Translations under genes and position numbers: made by a program
Shown: positions 35,151-48,900 of the stretch, one piece after another
Numbering within the stretch: the first letter of the stretch is position 1
How the letters are laid out: every line of letters starts with the position of its first letter
The notes under the pieces: generated by a model
Database searches by the model: none
The model's input: the letters and a program-made list of their open reading frames with translations, nothing else
What the model was told of the DNA's origin: nothing
NCBI GenBank assembly: GCA_018105865.1
Contig: CM030847.1
Coordinates: forward strand, 12,070,886 to 12,134,885
Length of the DNA: 64,000 bases
Reading direction: 5' to 3'
Origin: Metaphire vulgaris
Taxonomy: Eukaryota > Annelida > Clitellata > Crassiclitellata > Megascolecidae

Positions 35151-38100
35151 AATATTATTATTGTTAAATGTCAAAGTTTGCTATTGACTGAAGATAAATG
35201 TAGGTGAAAGGTAATGCAGAAGAGAAGTGGCCCTTTGAAGAGGACTATTCTGTTGTGTTCCTTTCTCTGAGAACATGTACTTGGATCTGTAGTGAAGACA
35301 GATTCTCCACTGTAGATAAGAAAGTAAAACTTGCACATTTCTGGTATAGAATTAAAAGCAGGATATTATTATATCAAAAACATACGGTAATGTTATTTTA
35401 AAAGTGCTGTATAAATTGAAGATTCATATTTTCCATATTTTCCAAAAACCAGTGAAGATTTAGTGAAGGTTTACCTTGGCACTTCTGTCCAACAAGTTGA
35501 AAACCTTGTGGACAACCTGAGCATGTGTAGCCAACAGTTGATGCATTACTCTTTCGCAAAGCCAAATACTGAGCTGCTCTTAGTGAAGTACAGATATTTG
35601 AACCACCACAAGGATTGTCAGCACAGAAGTCAAAATCTAGCTCACAATGGTCACCTGCAAAAGTAATTCTTTATATCAATTAAATATGTAGATCCCAATT
35701 AGATGATTGAGAGATAGATATCAATTCCAATATCTCCACACTCATATTCTCAAATTCACTTTAATGCACTCCAACCCTTAAATGACCTCTTGTATCAAAC
35801 CACATATCATATTGCACACATTGATCCCCTTTTCAAACAACTAAACATTTTAAAGGTTAAAGATGGTATCCGGACGATTCATCTCAAGGACTATTCATCT
35901 CAATGACTATTCATCTCAGGACGTTTCATCAGGAGGACTATTCATCTCAGGATGTTTCATCAGGAGGACTATTCATCTCGGATAAAGTTATAAGGGTTAG
36001 GGTTAGGGTAAGAGTTAGGGGAAGGGTTGAAATAGGTTGACAAGCCTAAAAAAGTTCAACTGCAGTTTTTTCCTTGTTGTTTTACTTGACTTTTACCCAA
36101 AAAATAGTTTGACAAGCAAAAAAAAGTCTGGTGGGGAAGCATCTCCACTCATCCCCCCACGTGGAACTGCCACTGTGCCCTTGCTCCTGACATTTTGGCA
36201 ATATGGCACACTAGAAATTATCAGTTTAATAATGATAATAATAATGGTCTGTTGTATTAAAACTAAACTGGGCATCATTTTTGAATGGGCATACCTGGCA
36301 ATCCTCAATTTCACATCGATATATTCAGTCCAACGTTGAACTTTAAAGATGGCATTAAGCAAACAGATTTAATAGCACTTACCGGTATATCTTTGTATTT
36401 TTTTTACATAATTACCTTCATATAGTCCATGATCACACAGACATGCTACAATCTGGAAGATGTCACTTCTGTTATATTTTGGATGAGGAAGATCCCACTG
36501 ACACAATCCATGATCACTGCAGTCGCAAAGCTTTGTAATCACTGTCATTGGTACAGCTGCATTTCCAACTGAGTCATAACCAGTAAACCTGCAATAAAAT
36601 CATCACAAAACCATTACAAACTTCAGGCCTAGAGTTCTTTCAGGCAGTAGAGTTCTTTGTTGGATAAAAAATTGGCTACTGAACAGAAGACAGAAGATAG
36701 GTATAAGAGGTAAGTATTCAGATTGGGCTGAGGTCATAAGTTGGTGCCTTAGGGTTCAGTGATGAGACCTCTGTTGTCCTTAGTATTTATCAATGATATT
36801 ATTATTATTATTATTATTATTTTAATTTTATCGTCCGTTTCAAACACATAGGTGTTCATCGGGGACGCCTCAGGCCACAAACCACAGTGCTCATCGGCAG
36901 AGCAGACTGTAGCTGAGGAGGGTCGGTTCGGTTCAGGTCAAAAACCAAAAATCAGTCAGGGCAATACCAAGACTTTAGGAGGAAATAAATATGTTTTAAG
37001 GTGAACGCCTAAAAATATCTAGAGAAGAGACCATCCGAATATCAAGGGGAAGGGAATTCCAAACATATGGAGATGCATAACTAAAAGCCCTACACCCAGA
37101 TTTAGTGCAACGCAAGGGAATTTCAAGAAGGCATTTATTTGCAGACCTCGTGGATATATATGGCTGATGATATAATAGCATTTCTCGAAGATAAGTGGGA
37201 TGCTGATTTCTTAGTATCTTAAAAGTGAGGGTAGCAATTTTGAAATTAATACATTGTTCAATGAGGAGCCAATGCAACTCACGAAGGACAGGGGTAATGT
37301 GATCAAATTTTTTCATTGGAATTACAATTCTCGCAACAGCATTCTGAATAGTCTGGAGGCGTTGAAGAGAACACTTTGGCAGCCCGAAAAAAAGCGAATT
37401 ACAATAGTTGATTCTAGACGAAATAAATGCATTTGCTAAGATTATTGAAGACCTTGTATCCAATGTCTTACGAACCGTCTAAAGTGATGCATGAATGCAA
37501 AAGAAGACTGTGACAATTTAGAAAAATGTGACTTGAACGATAAATCCTGACAAAGACAAAATATAAATATAAAATAAATATTGACATTATATTGACATAT
37601 TAAAAATAAATATTGACAAAGACATAACATCAAACATTTAAAAATTTGCTGATGACATAAAACCGTGTGGTAGTGAAGCAGATGTCAAGATTTTACAAAA
37701 AGACCTAAATAGATTATCGTAATGGTCAGAACATTGGCAAATGCTTTTCAATGTAGATAAGTGCTCTGTGATGCTTATTGGAAGGAAGGAAGTGGATCAC
37801 AAGTATGAGTTACGTTGGAAGGCAGTAAGACCTACAATCAAGGAGAAAGATTTAGGGGTCATCATACGTAACAGTTTAAAACAATCTAGACAATGTGCAG
37901 AGGCAGCTAAGATGGCCAAATGAATTTAATGTATGATCTAAAAAACGGTAGAGAGCAGAGAAAAATGTAATAATAAGTCTTTGCAAAACATTAGCCTTGA
38001 GCGCCTAAGAATAAGCAGCTACTGTTGTGCTGCTTTCCAAGGCGCTATAGAAATCCACGAGATTTTACTTTACTTTTTATTAGTACGATCATATTTAGAG

Positions 38101-38889
38101 TATTGCATTCACGCATTGTGTCCATTTCTGAAGAAAGACATAGAGGCTTTAGAAAGAGTACAACACAGAGCAACAAAAATGATCAAAGATTTCAAAGATT
38201 AAACAATAAAGAATTGCTAAAATCCTGTGGATTAACAACTCTGGAGAAAAGGAATGAGAGGAGATTTAATTGAGACATAAAAAATACTTACAAAGTGGAA
38301 GTGCCAGCTGAAAGGTTTTTTGCAACAGAACAGAATGATAGAACCCAAGGACATAACATGAAACTGTATAAGAAACAAGTTGGCAAAATTTCTTAGTGCT
38401 AGAGTGGTTGATAGACGGAATGAATTGGATGAGAAGATAGTAATGGATACTAGTGTTAATGGTATTAAAGCAAGTCTAAGTACTACTACCGGGTATAGGA
38501 TACTAGATTGGTCTTGTATAGCTATTAGCCTGTAGATGAAGTATTACAGTAAATAAATGCGGCATTTATGACATTGCGTACTGCAAAGTTTTGTTATTTG
38601 TAGATGCAAAGGTACAGTATGCTCCATAGGCCAGCACGGGCCGTCAGAGAACCAAAGGATTAGCACTTTCAGTTTTACATGGCAATGGCTGAATGAGGGT
38701 GGATTGCCAGCCTTTCCCTCGCTGTAATGCAAAGATAAAAAGATAAAGATTGAGAATATACACCGTGAGGCATTGGGCAGGCAACCTGCGGCCTGCGGGT
38801 CGCATGCAGCCCGCAGACGACTTTTATGTGTCCCGCCAGAGCACAAGTAAAAATTTAATAATCTGTTGAAAAGGGCATTAAAATTGCAC

Positions 38890-38964
<75 letters not shown>

Positions 38965-39245
38965 GTCACACTGCATTGCATGCCCTAGGCAACTTCTATT
39001 AGTTCTGTGAAAAATTTTAAACCTTACCAAATAGAATTTCATTGAATAATAAAAATGCCTACTTTGACTGATAGGTCTGCTATTTTTCCCTCACATTAGC
39101 AACATTTTAGAGATTGTTAAAATAAATTATGAAAATTTCATCAATTATACATACTGTAGCGCTGGAGACAGTGACAATATCAATTACTTCAGTTCTTCAG
39201 ATTTTTAGCAATTCATTATTTAAAATAATAATAATACACACCTTG

Positions 39246-39300
<55 letters not shown>

Positions 39301-42300
39301 TTTCAAAACTAAAAATAACCAATAGCTAAGAATGAATTAAAACTTATTGATCCTACGTGAGATTCACTGGATCAAGACTGCTTGGAGTCCATGTAAATGT
39401 CCATGCAGAATTTGGTAAGCTGTTCAAGAACATGGAGCTTGAGTCATCTGGATATTTGAATTCCTTTCTAACATGAAGCTGAGCACTTGAGTCACTGCTT
39501 GTTATTTTGATCACAGTTGAATTTGATTTGGATACTGTCCATTGCATTTCAGTTGGTTCCAGACTCAAGTATGGAACATTTGCAGCTGCAGTTAAATGTA
39601 ATAATAATTTATTAATAATTTTCATCCATATACTGCAATCTATTAAAAGTATATTTAATTTATAAAATCGTAAATCTTATTTTATACATTATTGTACAAA
39701 ATTATTCAACGTTTGACAATTCTAAAGATCCAGTTAAGTTTCTTGGCATAATCCAAAAACATCTAATTCAATCCAAACATTTTTATGGTTAGTTGGAAAT
39801 AGCTTAATAGAAACCTTTCCCTTAAAGAGGCAGAAAATATCAACATTACATTCCATTAATTTCTAAATAAAAGTTCTGACATGAAAGAAATTACCAAGCA
39901 TTGATATTGTGTTATTGAAGTTCATTGATGCTCTCAGTGTTGCACCGGCCAGCATATCATTGCCCATGGTGTTCATATAGTCATAGAAACAGTCCTGGTC
40001 CAATAAGGAGTTCTGAATGCTGCAGAATTTCATGCCCTCATCAATCAGCTGTTGAGATGCTTGCTTAGGAATTCCAAAGCTTGGCACAAAATTTCTCATT
40101 TGATGTGATTCAAAAGTTTCACCATTTTTAATATCATATCTAAATAAGGACTCATTAGCATTCTGAATATACCCTGCAACAAAATGACATTTTTCAAATT
40201 AATTTTATTGCATTTCATAAAACTCACACATAGCCACACTTTGTCACTTTGATTATGTACCTAAGGATTAACATTATTGCTGCAAAGAGATTTCAGTGTA
40301 CTTATGAGTATGTAAAGCTAAGATTTTTAGAGCATTTAACTGTATTTACTATAGATAAAAATTGTCTGAGCTTGCTACTGTTGAATTATTTAAATTGCTT
40401 TTTTGCCTGTGCTTATGTAGCTGTTGAGGTAACCACATCGAGTAAACCAGAATGAACTCGCTGAACAATTGCATAAATAAATGTTTATATAAGATCTTTG
40501 GCATTTGTGCTATGGCAAAGTATTACCGAGATTCAAACTATTTTTTAAACTCGATCAGGTCAACATGATTGTTAGTAATCAGTATGCAAAATTTTTGGAA
40601 GTCTGCATTTAATAATATAAGAGATATTGAATACACGTGTAAGCTTGCCAAATGCATAAGTTATACTGTATGCTTTAGTAAATTTGTCTTAGTAGTTAAT
40701 AGTTATGCTTGCATTGTATTGTTTTATGTCTTTATTTTGTTCTCACTTGTACTTGTTTTGCTGCATTTTCAAGTGTAAAATAAAGATTATATCTATAATA
40801 TTAAGATCCTTGTTCTGTATGTCTGTTACCTTCAAGCGTTCTCATTGGTTGACGAAGAAGCGTTTGACGAAGCGTACGTTTAGCACGGTTTAGTCGAGTC
40901 ATTGCAGCGTCAGAGGGTGGGCGTGCGATGACGTTGCTATTGGTAACAATTGTTCGTAGCTTGAGGAAGTTGCGCAATTTTAACGTACATTTTAACGTAC
41001 ACAAAAAATACGTGTACAGCGTCACAAATGGTCACAGTTGCGTGATTTTAACGTACATAGGCCTAATTATTACGTGGCGCAGAGCTTGGCTAGGTGGCGA
41101 TCATTGAAATGTTGTTCAGCATGAATTCAATGATTGGGTATTAGGTATAGGTATTGGATTAGTATTATCCTGCACTGCGAGAGAAGCGATCATCTTTCTA
41201 GTATATAATAAAGATTACCGGTATATATATATACATGTGTATATATATATATATATATATAGTACTTATATATATACACTTATATAATAGTACTTATATA
41301 ATTATATAATAGTGAATAAATAAACCTTAAATGAAACAATAAAATTAAACCATTTAAATTAAACCATTTAAAACAATTTATTAAATATCTTCATAAAATT
41401 CTGATCTTGACAAATGGGTGATTGTTCATGTTATAGCAGCAGCAACTATGGAGAAAAGATGGCTGTAACTAGCGGTGTTTTATATATGCAAGATTCATCT
41501 TATGGTCACCAAATTGGTGGTCAATGCCAATGGTCATGTGTTCCAAACTGTCAGAACATGAAGTGACTTATGGATTTGAAAAGGTAAAACTCAAAATGTA
41601 AATATCAGAACACTGAAATTAGCCAGCAATGCATCATTTTCATGGCCATGGTCCTTTGCTGGATTATTATCTGTTATCTGTTAATAATAATAAGTATTAA
41701 CATTTTATTTTGACTGACAAACCTGTATTACCCTATATTGTATTTTATAATAGGAACCATGTGACTGCATATCTGTGCACTAGTCACTAAGCTAGACATA
41801 GTGAACATTGCAAGCTGCATAAAACTCAATTTAATCAACTTTTAATAATTGAATTTATCACTTAAAATTCAAACTTAACCCATAATCAAAAGATTTCTCT
41901 CTGCCATGGCTCAAACATGATTCAAATAACATTAATCTGTCAGTGGCTTGGTATGTAGCATGGTCAGCAGCATCTTTCTATTGGCCATGCTAACTGTTAC
42001 ACTGTTTTGACAGCAAAAAATTCTTTAAGAAGATTATCATGGCTGCATAATTCTGAATTAATTTTTCAAATACTCTGCTGACTAAAAATCTAAAGATTCA
42101 TTAAAAGCATAACTGCATAGAACCAGCACATTATCCTCTCTTTGATTTAGTCTTAAGATGTACCTGTTTGCTTGGCCTAACCCTTTTAGTTTGTTTGCTT
42201 CCCCACTGATCTGGCTGACTTTTCTGGCTTGACTTGGCTCTGAGGTTAGATTTGCTGATGCCCTAGTGGCGCCACAGAATTTGATTGATTGATTGATTGA

Positions 42301-42861
42301 TTGAATAAACTTGTATTTCTCTGGAAGTTAAGAACCAACAGTTGATTCATTGACTTACATGATTTTCCAAACTTTTCAAATATACTGTCTTCAGAGGCAT
42401 CAGGGCTTAGAATGGTTCCATCAGCAGCCATCAAGTCATTTGATGGATCGCCATCCATATTACCATATAGTCCAGCAAAGTCAATATTAGCTTTAATTTC
42501 ATCAGATATGAATATTGCACATTGAATGTCTTCATATCCAATGGTGAACCTGAGGGATATTCCTGTTCATATAAGAGAAAGCATATGTGAAGCAAGATAA
42601 TTCAAATCTATTAAATAAAAAACAAAGCATTTCCAAATTGTTATCTAGAGTTCAACATCACCACCACTGGTCAATCGTAAGAACACACCCCATATTCTTC
42701 CTAAATGAAATGCTTGAGTTGGATGATGTGACATTCACAAGCAATGAGTTTTAAACAAGTAGATTCCCTTGCAAAGCTAATCAATCACCAAACTTGACTG
42801 TCTTTGGTGGAGTTGGAATGAGTACCGGTAGCTGCATAGTAGTATTAGTGGTAGTAGTACT

Positions 42862-42952
<91 letters not shown>

Positions 42953-45900
42953 CAGTAGCAGTAGTAGTAGTAGTACAGTGTAGTAGTAGTAGTAGACGAC
43001 TTCTTTAGCGCCATTGTAGTAGTACATCAGCACCAGTCGATGGTCGCTTCAGTAAATAATCGTAGTCGTGATCTTGTACGTGGTGATTCGAGGTTGTAAT
43101 CCAGAGGTCAGTCCATACTTCCAGATTCCAGGCTGACGGATATGCAGTTGGGAATAGATGTGTAATAGCATGTGACTGCTTGAGCGAAGTCTAGAGCATA
43201 GATCATTCAGAGAAGCTCTGGAGACAGCACGGGGGGGGGGAAACTGGTGTGTATTTGAAATCAGACATTCCGAGATTGCCTGGCAATGGGCCGGCATATC
43301 CTTATTCAGGCACACTGCAGCATGGCTGAGGTCAACACAGCAAACCAGGCTTTTGGTCTTACACTGGAAACCGCCCTATGGCTGATCAAGAAAGACCTGG
43401 CTATTGCATGTCCATAATGACTCAAACAGAATAGCAGATAAGCAAATCTGAGAATGGCCATAAAGCAACACAACGGCCATTGGCTAAGTATTAGCAATAA
43501 ATAGCATGGTCATCAAAATAGCTGTGTAAAAGAATAAAGAAAAAGAATATTCTAGTGACATGGCAAGATTAAAGTGACATCAAAATAACCATTCAGCTCA
43601 TCCACTCATCCAAAGCATATGTGAATAAATGGCTTTAACCTATTTAGTATTTATTATATTAGTACTGCTCTTTGATCTAAAATACTGAAAATCCTGAAAC
43701 TAATTTTCTCATCAGACCACAGTGGTAGTGGTAAAGGGAAATTTCTTTAGCACCATTGTAGCAGTAAATCTGCACCAGTTGATGGTCGCTTCAGTAAGAA
43801 ATTGTAGCCAAGACCTTGTCCGTGGTGGTTTGTGGTTGAAATCTAGAGGTAGGTCCATACTTCCTGGTTCAGGTTAAGGGGGGAGGCATGCAATCAGGAA
43901 TAGATATGTTTTTAGTCTGGACCTGAAGGTAGTAAGGCATTCATTTTGGCAGACCTGTACCGGCAGAGAGTTCCAGAGTCTGGATCCAGCCACAGATAGA
44001 GAACCTTTTCCAGTGTTGGTCCTGTAGTAAGGTACACAAAGAGAGAAGAAGCGTCAGACGACCTCGTTGAGTGCTAGTGATCTTGAACAGCAAGTAAGGA
44101 TCGGAGGGTAGGTTGGTTGATTTGTGTGAAGTGCCTTATTTGCTATGAGACATACCAGGCATCTTGAAATCGATCCTTTGGTTGGTAGGCAGCCAGTGAG
44201 TGTTCACAGAATTTGCCTGATATGCTCATAGTTGGCACTACCAGGTGATGGCTCTGGTTAATGAGCTTAGAATTCTTTGCAAACGGTTTAAATTTGATTT
44301 TGAAATTCCAGTGTAGAGTGAGTTGCAGTAGTCCAGACCACTGGATATCAAGACATTAGAGGAATTAATCCAGAGGAATTAAGTGCTGAGGTATCTGATC
44401 CTTCTTAAATCTTGTATGTTAAAGGTAGCTGACTGGGTATGGCTATTTATTTTACATATATGTTTTATATAGTAAACCCTTCAACCTGAAGCTGTGCTTA
44501 CAGAAACATGGTTAAAACTGTTCAGTCTAATAAGGTGCATTTAGGAATAAAAATTGATCACTAACCAGATGGAAAATGACATAAAAGCTGGTTGCTTTTC
44601 TTCATCAGAACAACAGATGAGCTATCAGTATTCAAAGAGTCATCACTTGCTGCATCAAACCAACTTGTCAATTGGTTATCATCTACCCATATATCGAGAC
44701 CTAAACAAAATATATCTCAGTGCTACAATTGTCTTCAGAAACTGCTCAGTATTATCCTTAGTTTAATTGGTAACTAGATCTATGTTTGGAAATCAACAAT
44801 TGTATTTCTCTGTTTTACAACCTTCTGTAGCATCAAAAACACTTATAAATGGCAATTCTCGTTGGTTAAAGTGTTTCTATTTGGTCATTAAAATACAAGC
44901 AAGGCAAGACCTTAAGTCTTCCCTGTGAAGTAGCACTTACTATTGTTTGGATTCATCTGGAGAAACACTATTGCAGATTTTTGTAATACTCCATCCAATG
45001 TAAGAGCCTTGAGATCTTTTGCTGCAAATGCTTTGAAAGCAGTAACACCAAGTTTTTTATTTTTGTCGTTCATTATTTGCTGGGTGCGGCCTTGAAGAGT
45101 AAACATGCTGGACTTTATTACCCACATTTCACCCAAAGTGTTAAGACTGTAATTGAATCCATCTGGAGTCTTTATATGAGGCTCACCAAATGTAAACCCT
45201 AAAATAAAAACTGTCCGTGACAAATAGCATATTCATATTAACACACAATTCAAGCTTACCAATGTCAATTTTGCTGTGGCAAACAATGCTGATGCAATGG
45301 ATTTCATAATAACAGTAACATAATTATCCAAAGCCAATGGTACACATTTCCCATATTACACCAGGTGCATAATACTGCCAACAATTTATTGCCAAATTTG
45401 TAAAAATTATCGACACATTAATGGACCATAGTTACATCTAGATTCAGGCCAGTCTTTATGGGTTGGAAATTGGGCACTGTGCCCAGGGCGCCGCACGCTC
45501 CAGCCTTTTTATGTTTTGAACTTTTTGCTTGTCAACTTCTGGTGGATAAATTAATTGAAAGATCAAGCACCAAAAACGTGATGACCTTTCTTTGCTTGTC
45601 AATTTTTTCAAGCATCAGCAAAAAAAACTTTTCACCCTGCTGGAGCCCCTCATATATCGCAGGCGCTAGGCATGTGCCTACCTTGCCTATGCCTTAAAAC
45701 AGTCCTGGATCCAACCCATCTGGGGCCATGTAAGACTGCACTGGTTGGTTATAACTTTTTGTGCCAGAATGGCTTCACCAGTCGGGCAGGTTCAAGCTGT
45801 GATGCATTGAGTCTTGTCGTTATTGCATAGCATATGGCATGACTCAGTGGACTGCACTGATAAAGGCTGGCATGGTGGCACCCTCTACTATCTCAGGGTT

Positions 45901-48900
45901 CAAGCAGAAGATCCCTGCCATTTCTGCTACCACAATGACACATACAATAGTTACATTATCCTAGTTCAGGATTGGTGTAGGTTTCAGTGTTTCAGCATCA
46001 ACAGCAAATTATATAGCAATGAGTGAGGGGTGGGCTGCAAATTGGGATGGGTTTCCCAAGTGTCACTGCCGCGCGTAAAATAGGGCAAAATATCTTCATT
46101 CTTCTGACATTCGTATTGAGTACTCGTCCGAAATCAAGTTGATGATGGCTGCAATTGCTCACGAGTCTGGCTCATTATTATACATATATGGCTTTAGTAT
46201 CCATTTATTCGCCAGATGGCGCTTATTTTTAGAATATTTATGCCGCAAGCTCTTGAAAAATTGATATTTTCCGATTGGACCCCCTGGACCTCGCCTGTAA
46301 TGGCGGTGCCTTAGCGACCGGAGATTCATTGCCGTGCGGCAAAATTCCTAAAGAAAGTGGGAATAAGTCGCAGGAAATAAACATTGAAGGCAAATCTGAA
46401 TAGAATAAAAGCAATTTTGAGGTTTATGGTCATAGTTGAATGGAATTTTACGATGTTCAACCGGAGTTCCCTTGGTTCTAGTAGCGGCCTTTCGCGTAGC
46501 GTTTCTAAGTCCTTATTCTTTCAATTTCCAAGTAAAAATTCAACGACTGAGGACATAAAGTGATAAGGGGATACTAAATCTGACCTTTACATCATTCAAA
46601 ATCAGAAGTATATAAAATATTTTAAAGCAATGTATTGCCGTACTAAAATAAATCACCGCCATGGTAACGGATTTAAAATTTTTAATAAACGGTGAAGGGG
46701 TTAATGTACTTTGTATTCAAAAAATGTGTCACTGTCCACAATTTGATTGCTACAGTACAATGCCAGCTGTATAGTAGGCCGCGAAACTGATTATAAATCA
46801 ATTATAAATAATTAATCAACTATCATGGGCGCCCATAGAATTTTTTCAGGAGGGGCAAAACACAATGGTCACGGTTATGCCAAATAAATTTTTCCAAGAG
46901 GAACAAAACACATTTTAGCACAATAGTCACAGTTAATATTTTAGCAGGGTTATCAAATTTCAATTGGTATTTATATTTTCCAGGGGGCAAGTAAGTGCCC
47001 CCTTCTGCCCTAATTTGTGGATGCCCATGTCGACTGGACTTGGGCTAGCAGTAAATGCAATGTGCAATAGCACGTAATGAGACTGTGACATCTGGAGCTA
47101 TGTATATTACGTGCTGCACATTATGATAAAAACTTCACCACTTGAGAAGTGTGGCTATAATCTGAAATGTTTGATGTTCACAATCACAGAGAAGAAAGTG
47201 GTCCATTCCAAGTGTCTTTTGTGTGTCTAAAATGCACTAAAATTCACCTGCGGACATTTGTGATTTTTAGAAACTTCTCGGGGTTATACCCCCGGACCCT
47301 CGTCAAAAGGGGGGGGAGGTAGGGAAAAGAGGGGAAAGGAAGGTTGAGGGAATATGGGGTGGACGGTGCACTGGTTGGCATATTTCCTAGCTATGCCAAT
47401 GCAAAGCTATAATGTATAACTGGTATTATTATCAAAATGAGTGGCTTCATTCCTCTCTCATAATGTAAAATAAAGTAGTGAATTTCTGTATTGACAATCT
47501 TAAAATGGTTAAACATTCCTCCTATTGTTATATTCAATTAGAATTTATATCTGACATAAAATTTACTGAAAGGACATACCTGCAAACGGATTGATAAATT
47601 GAGAGCATTTATTTATAGGGCGAACTTTGTAGTAAAGGTCACAGTTATTTGACTGCAAACAGCACCACTTCTTTGGAGTAACATCATTGTCCAAGTGAAG
47701 ATGGGTGTAATATGATGGATGGTACATAAGAAGAGATCCAGCCTCATAAGACTGTGTTGTCATGAGGCTGCCATAATTTCTATAACAGCATTTCTGAAAT
47801 AGAACCATGTGTTTTCATATATTAAATGTGACTACCCACACTAAGAAAATAAATGCAGCATAATAAATAATAAAATAAATAGGGTTGCAGTATCACAATC
47901 CAATAAGAGGATTTGTTTCATTTCTTACTGACTGGGTTACAAACCAAACTCTGTATATAAAGATATAATTCTATAAATCTGTATATTATTAGAGCTAGTA
48001 TCATCAAATTCGTCTTACAGTCTAGATGGGACTTTTAATAGCAAGATTTAAATCTGAAAAGAATTCAAGTGATCTCTGAGTAAAAACAACAACTTAGGTC
48101 TGCATGAAAGATGACACTGTGTCATTTCAGTGATGAGTCAATTTATTTTTATTTTCAACTTGGCTAAAAATAGATTTTACACAATGATATGCTTAAAATT
48201 AAATAATTAAGGAATAAACAAGTAACATGTTACGAAATTGGTTACTCAAAAGGTAATGGGTTACAGTAGCACATTACTTTTGTAACACATTAAGGGCTGT
48301 CCATTAATTATGTCAACAATTTTGGGGCAAATTTTGACCCTCTCCCTTGTCAACAACTGTCAAACTTTCAGTGACCTCCTATAATTATGTCAAAAACTTT
48401 TGACCCCTCTAAGATCAGTGATGGCCTTCCCTAAAAAGTTTAGAAGGTTATTATTTTTCTGTGGTGATGAGACCTTTTCCCCTTTTTTGCTCATCAAGTG
48501 TCAAAATGTGGTGTTGATATTTTTTTGCTTGCTAGGCTTTTTTCCATTGCAATAAATAGTATTCCATGAATTTCCTATTTTTAATTATTTGTAAAAAATG
48601 AAATTGTTGACATCAACTTCTCTTGAGCCCTCCCCTCCTGTCAACAACTGTCAAACTTTTTTGAACCCTCCCCTATTTTGTTGATGTAATTAATGGACGG
48701 CTCCTTACTACCCAGCTGATTGACAGCCAATAGCAATGCCACAGATTAGAGACATTATGTTCCAGTGGAAGCCAGACTGCAGGAGGCAGTTATATATCAG
48801 ACACTGAACTATAAAGATGCTCTTTCCTTGTGATTAAGAAATTCTTGCTTTACAGAATAAAGCTATTCGTCCCAAGGTGTCAGTGACAGTGTAAAATGTC

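Noticed and set aside
35463..35666. Plus-strand frame MKVYLGTSVQQVEN
   Set aside because: Shadow of minus-strand exon 15, which has EGF cysteines and matching splice phases.
42781..43033. Poly-Tyr, poly-Cys and poly-Leu frames
   Set aside because: Compound TAG/CAG microsatellite.
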